Positions 1 through 7,404 of a DNA stretch of 64,000 bases are shown piece after piece. Position 1 is the first letter of the stretch, and every line of letters starts with the position of its first letter. A program made the translations under genes and the position numbers. This DNA comes from an uncultured Clostridia bacterium (GTDB lineage: Bacteria > Bacillota > Clostridia > Christensenellales > Aristaeellaceae), in the NCBI GenBank assembly GCA_934621505.1, contig CAKTUU010000001.1:62001-126000 (forward strand). The letters run 5' to 3'. Under the pieces are notes generated by a model. It ran no database searches, was not told the DNA's origin, and saw nothing but the letters and a program-made list of their open reading frames with translations.

Positions 1-97
1 CATGAAAAGCCCCGCTCAGGCCCAAAGCAACGCCCTTGCCATGACCTTTGCCCTGACGGCTGAGGAACTGGCGGCCCTGGACGAAGCGTCGGCGTGA
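1..97 (+). CDS. Aldo/keto reductase, C-terminal end only (partial)
   Basis: Only the last ~31 codons are in the window, read in the frame that ends at the TGA of 95-97. The visible tail (SPAQAQSNALAM, then LTAEELAALDEAS) has the form usual at the C-terminus of aldo/keto reductases: an 'aqaqsNa' helix followed by 'LtaeElaaLDeas'. That family reduces carbonyl groups with NADPH in a TIM barrel, but no catalytic residue (Asp, Tyr, Lys, His) lies in this fragment, so the assignment rests on the tail alone. The glnS promoter starts 10 bases after the stop, so the two genes are probably separately transcribed. Confidence 0.5.
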   Translation, partial: MKSPAQAQSNALAMTFALTAEELAALDEASA

Positions 98-106
98 CGT
101 TGGCCC

Positions 107-135
107 TTGTCAAATCACGGTTTTCGTTCTATAAT
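107..135 (+). promoter_or_regulatory. glnS promoter
   Basis: TTGTCA at 107-112, 17-bp spacer, TATAAT at 130-135. A near-consensus sigma-A promoter giving a leader of about 50 nt before the glnS ATG at 192. Confidence 0.8.
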
Positions 136-191
136 AGCCTGCATAAGCCGCAAGGCTTGTCTACATATTGATATTAAAAGGATGTGTGATC

Positions 192-1931
192 ATGGAAACG
201 GGCGCAACCAAAACCAACTTTATCTGGGAAGCCGTGGAAGAGGATTTACGGAGCGGCCGCTACCAAAGCGTACACACCCGTTTTCCGCCGGAGCCCAACG
301 GCTATTTGCACATTGGTCACTGCAAGGCGCTGGTGGCGGACTTTCTGACCGCCGAGCGGTTTGGCGGCGTAACCAACCTGCGCTTTGACGACACCAACCC
401 CGCCAAGGAAGAAACCGAGTATGTGGACGGCATCATGAACGACATCCGCTGGCTGGGCTTCGACTGGAAGGGCGGTTTGTTCTTCGCCAGCGAGTACTAT
501 CAGCAGTGCTACGACATTGCCGTGGACTGGATTAAGCGCGGACTGGCCTATGTGTGCGAACTGAGCCCGGAGCAGGTGCGCGAGTACCGCGGCACCCTGA
601 CCAGGCCCGGCAAAAACAGCCCCTACCGGGACCGCCCTGTGGAGGAAAGCCTGCGCCTGTTTGAGGAAATGAAGGCGGGCAAGCATCCCGAGGGCAGCAT
701 GATTCTGCGCATGAAGATTGATATGGCGTCCCCCAACATCAACATGCGCGACCCGGCCATGTACCGCATTCTGTTTAAGGAGCATCACCGTACCGGCAGG
801 CAGTGGTGCATTTACCCCATGTACGACTTTGCCCACCCCATCGGCGACGCGCTGGAGGGCATTACCCACAGCCTGTGCAGTCTGGAATACGAGGATCACC
901 GGCCCCTGTACGACTGGGTGGTGGAGCATGCCTCCAACATGCTGCCCGGCCATCCCCGGCAGATTGAGTTCAGCCGCCTGAACATTACCCGCACCATTAT
1001 GTCCAAGCGCTACCTGCGCACGCTGGTGGAGCGGGGCTATGTATCCGGCTGGGACGACCCCCGTATGCCCACCCTGTGCGCCATGCGCCGCCGTGGCTAT
1101 ACCCCCGAGGCCATTCGCGACTTTATTGACCGCATTGGCGTGGCCAAGGCGGACAGCACCGTGGATTTGGCCCTGCTGGAGCACTGCGTGCGGGAGGACC
1201 TGGGCGAAAAGGTTCCCCGGGCCATGGCGGTGCTAAGGCCCCTGAAGGTGATTTTGACCAACTGGCCCGAGGACAAGCGGGACGAGCTGGACATGGAAAA
1301 CCACCCCAACCACCCCGAAATGGGCAGCCACAAGAGCGTGCTCACCCGGGAAATTTATGTGGAGCGGGACGACTTTATGGAAGTGCCGCCCAAGAAGTAC
1401 TTCCGCCTGTTCCCCGGCAACGAGGTGCGTCTGCGGGGCGCGTACATCATCAAGTGCGAGGGCTGCGAAAAGGACGAAAACGGCAATGTAACCGCCGTTT
1501 TGTGCACGGTGGATATGGACAGCCGCAACGGCACCGAGGGAGCCAACCGCAAGGTAAAAGGCACTCTGCACTGGGTCAGCGCCACGGAGAACATTCCCTT
1601 TGAGGCCCGCCTGTACGAGCCCCTGATGATGGATGAGGACGAGGCGGAAGCCGCCGCCGAAGCCGAGGCCGAGGCCAAGGAAGAAGCTCAGGAGGAAATG
1701 GTTGCCTCCTCCACCCTGAAGCTGGACTTTTTGAAAAAGCTGAACCCCAACAGCCTGGAAGTGTGCAATGGCTATATGGAAGCCTATCTGGGCGACGCCA
1801 AGCCGGGGGACACCTACCAGTTCCTGCGCATGGGCTACTTCTGCAAGGATACCGATTCCACCGCCGAACACGCCGTGTTTAACCGGGTGGTCGGCTTAAA
1901 GGACAGCTTTGCCAAGCAGGTAAAGGCATAA
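192..1931 (+). CDS. glnS: Glutaminyl-tRNA synthetase
   Basis: Class I aminoacyl-tRNA synthetase that charges tRNA-Gln directly with glutamine in the cytoplasm. At 579 residues it is close to the family norm (~550). The HIGH signature is in PPEPNGYLHIGHCKA near residue 35, and the KMSKS loop has the GlnRS form MSKR (about residue 270). The C-terminal half carries the two beta-barrel anticodon domains (GYFCKDTDSTAEHAVFNR). ATG 192 is preferred over an upstream in-frame TTG at 168 because AAAAGGA at 176-182 gives normal spacing and the extra residues are not family-like. Odd feature: an acidic Glu/Ala insert at about residues 478-505 inside the distal anticodon domain. A rho-independent terminator follows, so it is monocistronic. 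Many Firmicutes lack GlnRS and use GatCAB, so its presence is informative about lineage. Confidence 0.97.
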   Translation: METGATKTNFIWEAVEEDLRSGRYQSVHTRFPPEPNGYLHIGHCKALVADFLTAERFGGVTNLRFDDTNPAKEETEYVDGIMNDIRWLGFDWKGGLFFASEYYQQCYDIAVDWIKRGLAYVCELSPEQVREYRGTLTRPGKNSPYRDRPVEESLRLFEEMKAGKHPEGSMILRMKIDMASPNINMRDPAMYRILFKEHHRTGRQWCIYPMYDFAHPIGDALEGITHSLCSLEYEDHRPLYDWVVEHASNMLPGHPRQIEFSRLNITRTIMSKRYLRTLVERGYVSGWDDPRMPTLCAMRRRGYTPEAIRDFIDRIGVAKADSTVDLALLEHCVREDLGEKVPRAMAVLRPLKVILTNWPEDKRDELDMENHPNHPEMGSHKSVLTREIYVERDDFMEVPPKKYFRLFPGNEVRLRGAYIIKCEGCEKDENGNVTAVLCTVDMDSRNGTEGANRKVKGTLHWVSATENIPFEARLYEPLMMDEDEAEAAAEAEAEAKEEAQEEMVASSTLKLDFLKKLNPNSLEVCNGYMEAYLGDAKPGDTYQFLRMGYFCKDTDSTAEHAVFNRVVGLKDSFAKQVKA

Positions 1932-1938
1932 CGGCTGT

Positions 1939-1970
1939 GCCCGGGCCGCGGACAGCGGCCCGGGCTTTCT
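1939..1970 (+). terminator. glnS terminator
   Basis: An 11-bp perfect GC-rich stem (1939-1949 with 1955-1965), 5-nt loop, then a short T-rich run, beginning 8 bases after the glnS stop. Confidence 0.85.
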
Positions 1971-2000
1971 AAAAAATTTTGGTTTTTTTGCAAAAGGGTC

Positions 2001-2029
2001 TTTACAAATGGGCGAAGCTATGATAAGAT
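2001..2029 (+). promoter_or_regulatory. tRNA-Ala promoter
   Basis: TTTACA at 2001-2006, 17-bp spacer, TAAGAT at 2024-2029; the tRNA begins 13 bases later, as expected for a stable RNA promoter. Confidence 0.7.
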
Positions 2030-2041
2030 ACATGCTGTTGC

Positions 2042-2117
2042 GGGGCATTAGCGCAGTTGGTAGCGCACAACACTGGCAGTGTTGGGGTCAGGAGTTCGAG
2101 TCTCCTATGCTCCACCA
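2042..2117 (+). tRNA. tRNA-Ala (anticodon GGC)
   Basis: A 76-nt cloverleaf. The acceptor arm GGGGCAT (2042-2048) pairs with ATGCTCC (2107-2113) with one G-T pair. The D arm contains AGTTGGTA. The anticodon stem CAACA/TGTTG closes the loop CTGGCAG, with anticodon GGC at 2075-2077. The T loop has the TTCGAGT pattern. The 3' CCA is encoded at 2115-2117. It reads GCC and GCU alanine codons. It stands alone, with its own promoter and a following terminator. Confidence 0.97.
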
Positions 2118-2120
2118 AAA

Positions 2121-2160
2121 AGAAAACCCTTGAGCAGTTCGCTTAAGGGTTTTCTTTTAT
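2121..2160. terminator. Bidirectional terminator between tRNA-Ala and the MATE gene
   Basis: AGAAAACCCTT (2121-2131) pairs with AAGGGTTTTCT (2145-2155), with T-rich sequence on the plus-strand exit and A-rich sequence on the other side. It can end the tRNA transcript and the convergent MATE transcript. Confidence 0.75.
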
Positions 2161-2243
2161 GTAAATAGAATGCGGGACGGCTGTAACGACGAAGCAAACG
2201 CCCCGTAGAACCGGTATAGGGACAAAGAGGAGGGGTTTTCCCT

Positions 2244-3581
2244 TTACGCCGCGGCTTCCTGCCGCTGCAAGGGACCTATGCGCCGGTAGTATACGGGAAT
2301 CAGCAGGGCAATGGCCCCCACCCAGGCCAGGGGGCTGGCCAGACAAACCCCCGTGTACCCCAGTACCCGGGCCAGCCCGGCTGTGGCGCACAGGCGCATC
2401 ACCAGTTCGATGACGCAGGCGGCAAAGGGGGTGCGGCTGTCCCCCATGCTCTGCTCAGCGGACCGGTACACCTGCAACAGCCCCAGCAGCAGGTAAAACG
2501 GGGCCACTGCCTGCACATAGCCCGCGGCGTAATCAACCACCGTGTCCGTGGCGCTGTCAATAAACAGGGACACAATCATCCTGCGCCCCAGCAGCATCAG
2601 CACGGCCATCAGCAGGTTGGCGCATTCAATTTGCACAAGCGCCGCCACCACCCCCTGACGGATGCGCCGGTAGCGGCCCGCGCCATAGTTCTGGGCCGCG
2701 TAATTGGCGACCGCGATGCCAAAGGCTCCGTTCACCAGTACGGAGAACTGGTCCGCCTTGGTGGCGGCGGTATAGCCCGCCACAGCGTCGGGCCCCAGGG
2801 CGTTTACCGCGGCCTGCATGGCCAACTGGCCGATGCACATGACCGACATTTGAAACCCCATGGGAAAGCCGACGCGCAGGTGGGCGGCCGCCTCTCGAAG
2901 CCGGTCCCGGCGGGGCAGACGGCTCAGCCGCAGCACCGGGTAGCGCTTCATGCCCACAGCCGCGCACAACACGCCGGACAGCAGCTGGCTCAGCACCGTG
3001 GCCCAGGCGGCCCCCGCCACCCCCATGGGGCCGATCAGCAAAATATCCAGGCCGATATTGCCCAGGGACGACGCCACCAGAAAAAGCAGCGGCGTGCGGC
3101 TGTCGCCCAGCGCCCGCAGCATATTGGAAATGACGTTATAAAAGAAGGTGGCCCCTGTGCCCGCAAAAATCACCCACAAATAGTCGTAGGCGGCATGGGT
3201 AATGGAGGGCGGCTTCTGCATCCAGCCCAGAATGGGCCGGGCCAGCAGGCAGCAGGGCAGGGTAATCGCCACGCTGAAAAGCAGGGTCAGCCCCCAGGAG
3301 ATCATGACGCTGCGGCGCATACCCGCCTGATCTCCCGCCCCAAAGCGCTGCCCCAGACAAATGCCGAAGCCGCCCGCCATGCCCTGAATAAAGCACAGCA
3401 CCAGATAAATCACCGTGCCGGTGGAGCCCACCGCCGCCAAGGCGTCCGCCCCCATCATACGCCCCACAATGACCGAGTCGGCCAGGGTATAAAACAGCTG
3501 GAACAGGTTGCCGCCAATAACGGGCAGGGCAAAGCAAAACAGCACCCTGCCAGGCTTGCCCTGGGTTAAATCCTTGGTCAT
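2244..3581 (-). CDS. MATE family multidrug/Na+ (or H+) antiporter
   Basis: An integral membrane exporter of the MATE superfamily (445 residues, ~12 transmembrane helices in two six-helix halves) that expels cationic drugs or metabolites in exchange for Na+ or H+. The N-terminal segment, with GKPGRVLFCFALPVIGGN, LADSVIVGRMMGADALAAVG and GFGICLGQRFGAGD, is typical of the clostridial NorM/DinF-like branch. The start is the ATG at 3579-3581 because AGGAGG lies just upstream; longer in-frame starts (up to 3632) run into the regulator's promoter. It is divergent from an AraC-type regulator 83 bp away, which probably controls it. The substrate cannot be read from sequence. Confidence 0.93.
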   Translation of the reverse strand: MTKDLTQGKPGRVLFCFALPVIGGNLFQLFYTLADSVIVGRMMGADALAAVGSTGTVIYLVLCFIQGMAGGFGICLGQRFGAGDQAGMRRSVMISWGLTLLFSVAITLPCCLLARPILGWMQKPPSITHAAYDYLWVIFAGTGATFFYNVISNMLRALGDSRTPLLFLVASSLGNIGLDILLIGPMGVAGAAWATVLSQLLSGVLCAAVGMKRYPVLRLSRLPRRDRLREAAAHLRVGFPMGFQMSVMCIGQLAMQAAVNALGPDAVAGYTAATKADQFSVLVNGAFGIAVANYAAQNYGAGRYRRIRQGVVAALVQIECANLLMAVLMLLGRRMIVSLFIDSATDTVVDYAAGYVQAVAPFYLLLGLLQVYRSAEQSMGDSRTPFAACVIELVMRLCATAGLARVLGYTGVCLASPLAWVGAIALLIPVYYRRIGPLQRQEAAA

Positions 3582-3602
3582 AAACGTTCCTCCTTCCATG
3601 GC

Positions 3603-3633
3603 TTGACGCGCCCGGCTGGGCTGCGCTATCATA
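3603..3633. promoter_or_regulatory. Overlapping divergent promoters of the AraC and MATE genes
   Basis: On the plus strand TTGACG (3603-3608), 18-bp spacer, TATCAT (3627-3632) serves the regulator gene. On the minus strand TATGAT occupies 3628-3633, so the two -10 boxes share the same bases; the minus -35 is weak. Confidence 0.55.
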
Positions 3634-3664
3634 ACCCCATTATGGATGCAAGGGAGGCCGCCCC

Positions 3665-4555
3665 ATGACCCGAATCATTCAGGTGGACGAAAACCAGCAT
3701 GAGCTGTCGCCTCATGGAACGCTGCTGTATCCATTGGAGGTAAATCACGACGACCTAAGCACCTTTCAAAACGGTTTTGTGCGCTGCCACTGGCACGAGG
3801 AGGTGGAGTTTTCCATCGTGGAGAAGGGGCGGGCGCGGTATTCCCTGCCCGGCGGCATGGTGGAGCTGGGGGAGGGTCAGGGAATCCTGATCAACGCCAA
3901 CATCCCCCATTCCTCGGCCCCGGCGGACGGGGACACCGCCCTGCTGCTGACGGTTATCGTCCACCCGGCGCTGGTGTACGGGCTGCCGGGCAGCGAGATT
4001 GACACCCAGCTGCTGCGCCCCTTTTTGCAGTCCCGCCATCTGGCGTGGATGCCCCTGACCCAGGAGGAAATGGACGGCCTGCGCCAGGTGGACCGCCTGA
4101 CCCGGGAGAGGCCCTTTGCCTGGCAGCTGAAGTGCAAGCAGCTGCTGTGCGGCGTTTTTGTCACGATGCTGTGCCGCCGGGGGCAGCAGCCCTCCGGTCA
4201 GACGGATTTTTCGTCCCTGAGCCGGTTGGAGGACATGCTGGCCTTTTTGCACAGCCGGTACGACCAGCCGCTGGACCTGACGGCCCTGTCCCGGCAATGC
4301 TGCCTGTCCCGGGAGGGGTGCTGCCGGTTCTTTAAGCGTATGACCGGCCAGACCCTCTCCCAATACCTGGAGGCCTACCGGGTGGGGCAGGCGGCGGTCC
4401 TGCTGCAAACCGGGGGCCTGACGGTAACGGAGGCCGCGCTGCAATGCGGCTTCAGCAACGCGGGCCGTTTTTCCGCCGCTTTTGCCCGGCGTATGCACAT
4501 GACCCCCAAGGCCTACCGGCAATTGCAGCATTGTAAACCGGCGAACGGGGATTGA
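3665..4555 (+). CDS. AraC-family transcriptional regulator with cupin sensor
   Basis: 296 residues. The N-terminal ~150 are a cupin-like ligand-binding/dimerisation domain (RCHWHEEVEFSIVEKGRARYSL and GQGILINANIPHSS are the usual beta-strand motifs). The C-terminal ~100 are two helix-turn-helix units (LTALSRQCCLSREGCCRFFKRMTGQ, then VTEAALQCGFSNAGRFSAAFARRMHMTPKAYR) with the family's F-x-x-x-x-G-x-x-P-x-x-Y-R ending. It binds DNA as an activator or repressor in response to a small molecule. The start ATG has GGGAGG upstream. It is divergent from the MATE exporter, which makes that gene its likeliest target; the effector is unknown. Confidence 0.93.
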   Translation: MTRIIQVDENQHELSPHGTLLYPLEVNHDDLSTFQNGFVRCHWHEEVEFSIVEKGRARYSLPGGMVELGEGQGILINANIPHSSAPADGDTALLLTVIVHPALVYGLPGSEIDTQLLRPFLQSRHLAWMPLTQEEMDGLRQVDRLTRERPFAWQLKCKQLLCGVFVTMLCRRGQQPSGQTDFSSLSRLEDMLAFLHSRYDQPLDLTALSRQCCLSREGCCRFFKRMTGQTLSQYLEAYRVGQAAVLLQTGGLTVTEAALQCGFSNAGRFSAAFARRMHMTPKAYRQLQHCKPANGD

Positions 4556-4619
4556 AAAGCCGGATTTTGCGAAAAAAACAGACACATATTGACGAAGGCG
4601 GCGACTTTGACTCGCGGCC

Positions 4620-4649
4620 TTGACGGGAAGCCTTGTTTCACGGTAAAAT
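4620..4649 (+). promoter_or_regulatory. Promoter of the E2-like gene
   Basis: TTGACG (4620-4625), 18-bp spacer, TAAAAT (4644-4649), leaving a ~100-nt leader before the ATG at 4759. Nothing recognisable was found in that leader. Confidence 0.5.
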
Positions 4650-4758
4650 AAAAGATGGTTCATGCCGGGCTGTAAAAAATGATCTTTCTTATACCGCAAT
4701 TATTCTCCCGGCTGGCCAGACGGCGGGCGCAAACCCCGCAGCGAAAGGAAGGAAAGCC

Positions 4759-5679
4759 ATGTTTGGACACCGCCCCGAAGGAAAACGGGTGCACAATATG
4801 GATCCGATTGTGCAGATTACCCCCTACCTGATGCCCATGCGCTGCGACGCGCAGGTGTTTCTGGATCACGACCTGGAATACGAACCCATGATGCGCTACA
4901 TTGCCCAGAAGGGCCGGGAGGGCGTTAAAATTACCTTTTTGGAAATTTTAATCGCTTCCTATGTGCGGGGCGTTTCCCAGGTGCCGGAAGTGAACCGCTT
5001 TATCATGAACCGGCAGTACTACAACCGCAAGGAGCTGACCGCCAGCTTCACCATTTTGATGGACACGCCGGACGGATCCCTGGAGGAAAACGCCCTGAAA
5101 ATCTTCTTTGATCCCAGCGATACCATTTACGATGTAAGCGCCCGGGTCAAGCAGGCCATTACCCAGGGCCGCAAGGCGGAGGACCCCGGCTTTGCCGTGA
5201 AGCTGGCCGGAGGGGTGCTGAAGGTGCCGCTGCTGCCCAACCTGGTGGTGGGTCTGGTAAACCTGCTGGACCGCTACGGCCTGTGCCCCAAGGGGCTGCT
5301 GGACGCGCTGCCCTTTCACACAGGCGCATTTTTTACCAACATGGCCTCCATTGGCATGACCCGGGTGTACCACCATATTTATAATTTTGGCAATACCAGC
5401 CTGTTCTTTTCCCTGGGCACTCCCCGCCGGGGCTATACCGTAAATGCCAAGGGCGAGCCGGTGCGCACCGTTACCCTGCCCATTGGCGTAACGGCGGACG
5501 AGCGCGTGTGCGGCGGCGCCATGTACGCCCGCCTGTTCGCGGTGATGAAGCAGTGCCTGAAGCATCCGGAGCTGCTGGAAACCCCGCCGGAAACCGTGCG
5601 CTATAACGAGGGCTGCGAATTTCATGTGCCCAAGCCCCAGGTGCCGGTGCCCCAGGCAGGGGAAACCGCCTCTGTGTAA
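4759..5679 (+). CDS. Stand-alone 2-oxoacid dehydrogenase E2-like acyltransferase domain protein
   Basis: 306 residues resembling the catalytic domain of E2/chloramphenicol acetyltransferase-fold proteins: an N-terminal MDPIVQITPYLMPMRCDAQV strand, KITFLEILIASYVRG, and near the end the signature VTADERVCGGAMYARLF. There is no lipoyl domain, no peripheral subunit-binding domain, and no E1 or E3 gene nearby. The catalytic histidine of E2 (DHRxxDGA) is replaced here by glutamate (DERVCGGA), so ordinary acyl transfer is doubtful. The start chosen is ATG 4759 (GGAAGGAAAG upstream); the reading frame is open further upstream but without a ribosome site and inside the leader. Its role is unknown; a CoA-linked or purely binding function is possible. 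Confidence 0.7.
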   Translation: MFGHRPEGKRVHNMDPIVQITPYLMPMRCDAQVFLDHDLEYEPMMRYIAQKGREGVKITFLEILIASYVRGVSQVPEVNRFIMNRQYYNRKELTASFTILMDTPDGSLEENALKIFFDPSDTIYDVSARVKQAITQGRKAEDPGFAVKLAGGVLKVPLLPNLVVGLVNLLDRYGLCPKGLLDALPFHTGAFFTNMASIGMTRVYHHIYNFGNTSLFFSLGTPRRGYTVNAKGEPVRTVTLPIGVTADERVCGGAMYARLFAVMKQCLKHPELLETPPETVRYNEGCEFHVPKPQVPVPQAGETASV

Positions 5680-5745
5680 GCGAAAATACCATCTTCTGAC
5701 CGGCTGCAATGAACGGCCGGTCAGCGTGTTGAAAAAACCGGAGGC

Positions 5746-5810
5746 GCAGGAGGCACTGCCTCCTGCCAGTGTTTTAGGGGCAGCGCCCCTAAGCCTTGTG
5801 CCGCAGCACT
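5746..5810 (+). repeat. Two-hairpin intergenic repeat, copy A
   Basis: Stem GCAGGAGGC/GCCTCCTGC (5746-5754 with 5758-5766) followed by AGGGGC/GCCCCT (5776-5781 with 5785-5790) and then AAGCCTTGTGCCGCAGCA. The same order and nearly the same sequence recurs at 58724-58787, 53 kb away. Confidence 0.8.
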
Positions 5811-5870
5811 TTTTCCAGCGCAGCGATGTTCGCGGGCGCGGCATCCAAGCCGGTGTTTGTCAACGCTCTG

Positions 5871-5900
5871 ACTGGCTGCAAGCAGCAGCCGGTCTTTTTT
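5871..5900 (+). terminator. Terminator of the E2-like gene
   Basis: ACTGGCTGC (5871-5879) pairs with GCAGCCGGT (5885-5893), followed by CTTTTTT. It lies ~190 nt past the stop, after repeat copy A, so copy A would be part of the transcript. Confidence 0.75.
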
Positions 5901-5969
5901 GATACATTTTTTTGCCGCTTTATCCAAAAATATAGGTATTTCGATATATATATTACCGATATACGAAAG

Positions 5970-6004
5970 TTGATATTTTCTTAACAAGCCAAATGCGCTA
6001 CAAT
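5970..6004 (+). promoter_or_regulatory. Alcohol dehydrogenase promoter region with Rex-like operator
   Basis: The -10 box TACAAT is at 5999-6004. Immediately upstream, 5970-5987 reads TTGATATTTTCTTAACAA, which matches 12 of the 14 fixed positions of the Rex consensus as I recall it (TTGTTAA, four any, TTAACAA) and covers where the -35 box must be. Rex represses fermentative alcohol dehydrogenases until the NADH/NAD+ ratio rises. Confidence 0.6.
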
Positions 6005-6058
6005 AGCCACCGTGGGAAACAAACAATCCCGGTACTTCTTTGAAGGAGGATGTTGATA

Positions 6059-7276
6059 ATGGCACGTTTTACTCTTCCCCGCGATCTGTATCATGGCAAG
6101 GGCTCTTTGGAAGCGCTGAAAACCTTTGAGGGCAAGCGCGCGATGATTTGCGTGGGCGGCGGCTCCATGAAAAAGTTCGGCTTCCTGGACAAGGCTGTGG
6201 AATACCTGAAGGAAGCCGGCATGGAAGTAGAGCTGTTTGAAGGCATCGAGCCCGACCCCTCTGTGGAAACCGTTATGAAGGGCGCGGACGCCATGCTGAA
6301 GTTCCAGCCCGACTGGATCATCGCCATGGGCGGCGGCAGCCCCATCGACGCGGCCAAGGCCATGTGGATCAAGTACGAATATCCTGAAACCACCTTTGAG
6401 GATATGTGCAAGGTGTTCGGCCTGCCCAAGCTGCGCCGCAAGGCTCACTTCTGCGCCATTTCCTCCACCTCCGGCACCGCTACCGAGGTAACCGCTTTCT
6501 CCATCATTACCGATTATTCCAAGGGCATCAAGTACCCCATCGCCGATTTTGAAATCACCCCCGATGTGGCCATCGTGGATCCTGACCTGGCCGAGACCAT
6601 GCCCAAGAAGCTGGTTGCCCATACCGGTATGGACGCCATGACTCACTCCATCGAGGCTTATGTGTCCACCGCCAACTGCGACTACACCGATCCCCTGGCC
6701 ATCCACGCCATCGAAATGATTATGAAGGACCTGGTGCCCTCCTACAACGGCGACATGGCCGCCCGTGACAGCATGCACAACGCTCAGTGCCTGGCCGGCA
6801 TGGCCTTCTCCAACGCGCTGCTGGGCATCGTGCACTCCATGGCCCACAAGACCGGCGCCGCCTTTGCCGACTATGGCGCGCACATCATCCACGGCGCGGC
6901 CAACGCCATGTACCTGCCCAAGGTTATCGCCTTCAACGCCAAGGATCCTACCGCCAAGAAGCGCTACGGCGTAATCGCTGATTACATGCACCTGGGCGGC
7001 AGCAACGATGATGAAAAGGTTGCCCTGCTGATCGCTTACCTGCGCAAGATGAATGATGAATTGAACATTCCTCACTGCATCAAGAACTACGGCGCGGACA
7101 GCTATCCCACCGAAAACGGCTTTGTGCCCGAGAAGGTGTTCCTGGAGCGCCTGCCTGAGATCGCCAAGAACGCCATCGGCGACGCCTGCACCGGCTCCAA
7201 CCCCCGTCAGCCCAGCCAGGAAGAAATGGAAAAGCTGCTGAAGTGCTGCTACTACGACACGGAAGTGGATTTTTAA
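6059..7276 (+). CDS. Iron-containing (group III) alcohol dehydrogenase
   Basis: 405 residues, a standard length for the family that interconverts alcohols and aldehydes with NAD(P)H. The nucleotide-binding GGGS (MGGGSPIDAAKAM) is near residue 98. Metal ligands are in the expected order: Asp in VDPDLA, His in HTGMDAMTHSIEAY, His in GIVHSMAHKTGAAF and a further His in HIIHGAANA. Start: ATG 6059 lies 9-10 bases after GAAGGAGG; the ATG at 6050 touches that site and is less likely. The Rex-like operator upstream suggests a fermentative NADH-reoxidising role, perhaps ethanol or butanol formation, but the substrate cannot be told from sequence. Followed by two hairpins. Confidence 0.95.
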   Translation: MARFTLPRDLYHGKGSLEALKTFEGKRAMICVGGGSMKKFGFLDKAVEYLKEAGMEVELFEGIEPDPSVETVMKGADAMLKFQPDWIIAMGGGSPIDAAKAMWIKYEYPETTFEDMCKVFGLPKLRRKAHFCAISSTSGTATEVTAFSIITDYSKGIKYPIADFEITPDVAIVDPDLAETMPKKLVAHTGMDAMTHSIEAYVSTANCDYTDPLAIHAIEMIMKDLVPSYNGDMAARDSMHNAQCLAGMAFSNALLGIVHSMAHKTGAAFADYGAHIIHGAANAMYLPKVIAFNAKDPTAKKRYGVIADYMHLGGSNDDEKVALLIAYLRKMNDELNIPHCIKNYGADSYPTENGFVPEKVFLERLPEIAKNAIGDACTGSNPRQPSQEEMEKLLKCCYYDTEVDF

Positions 7277-7286
7277 TGACAAATCA

Positions 7287-7330
7287 GCAGGTATTTTGAT
7301 GCCCGATGTGGAATCAAAGGATGTACCTGC
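7287..7330 (+). terminator. Hairpin downstream of the alcohol dehydrogenase
   Basis: GCAGGTA (7287-7293) pairs with TACCTGC (7324-7330), and TTTTGAT pairs internally with ATCAAAG. No T run follows, so it may stabilise the 3' end rather than terminate. Confidence 0.4.
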
Positions 7331-7345
7331 GGTGATATACCAAAG

Positions 7346-7382
7346 CAGGAACGGCTGCCAGCCTAACTGGCAGCCGTTCCTG
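7346..7382 (+). terminator. 16-bp perfect hairpin between adh and the NUDIX gene
   Basis: Arms 7346-7361 and 7367-7382 pair without mismatch around a 5-nt loop CCTAA. No U tract follows (TGCCAATAAAGG), so it could be a weak terminator or a processing/stability element. Confidence 0.6.
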
Positions 7383-7404
7383 TGCCAATAAAGGGGATTT
7401 GTTC

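Larger units (their letters stand above)
5680..6058. other. Gene-free stretch: hairpins, repeat copy A, terminator, Rex-like site
   Basis: No gene was found. In order it holds a hairpin with CTGACCGG/CCGGTCAG arms (about 5697-5724), repeat copy A (5746-5810), a terminator (5871-5900), a Rex-like operator (5970-5987) and the alcohol dehydrogenase -10 box. Confidence 0.7.

Noticed and set aside
7346..7382. Hairpin before the NUDIX gene considered as a riboswitch
   Set aside because: A simple perfect stem with a 5-nt loop and no conserved aptamer sequence; better seen as a 3'-end hairpin.
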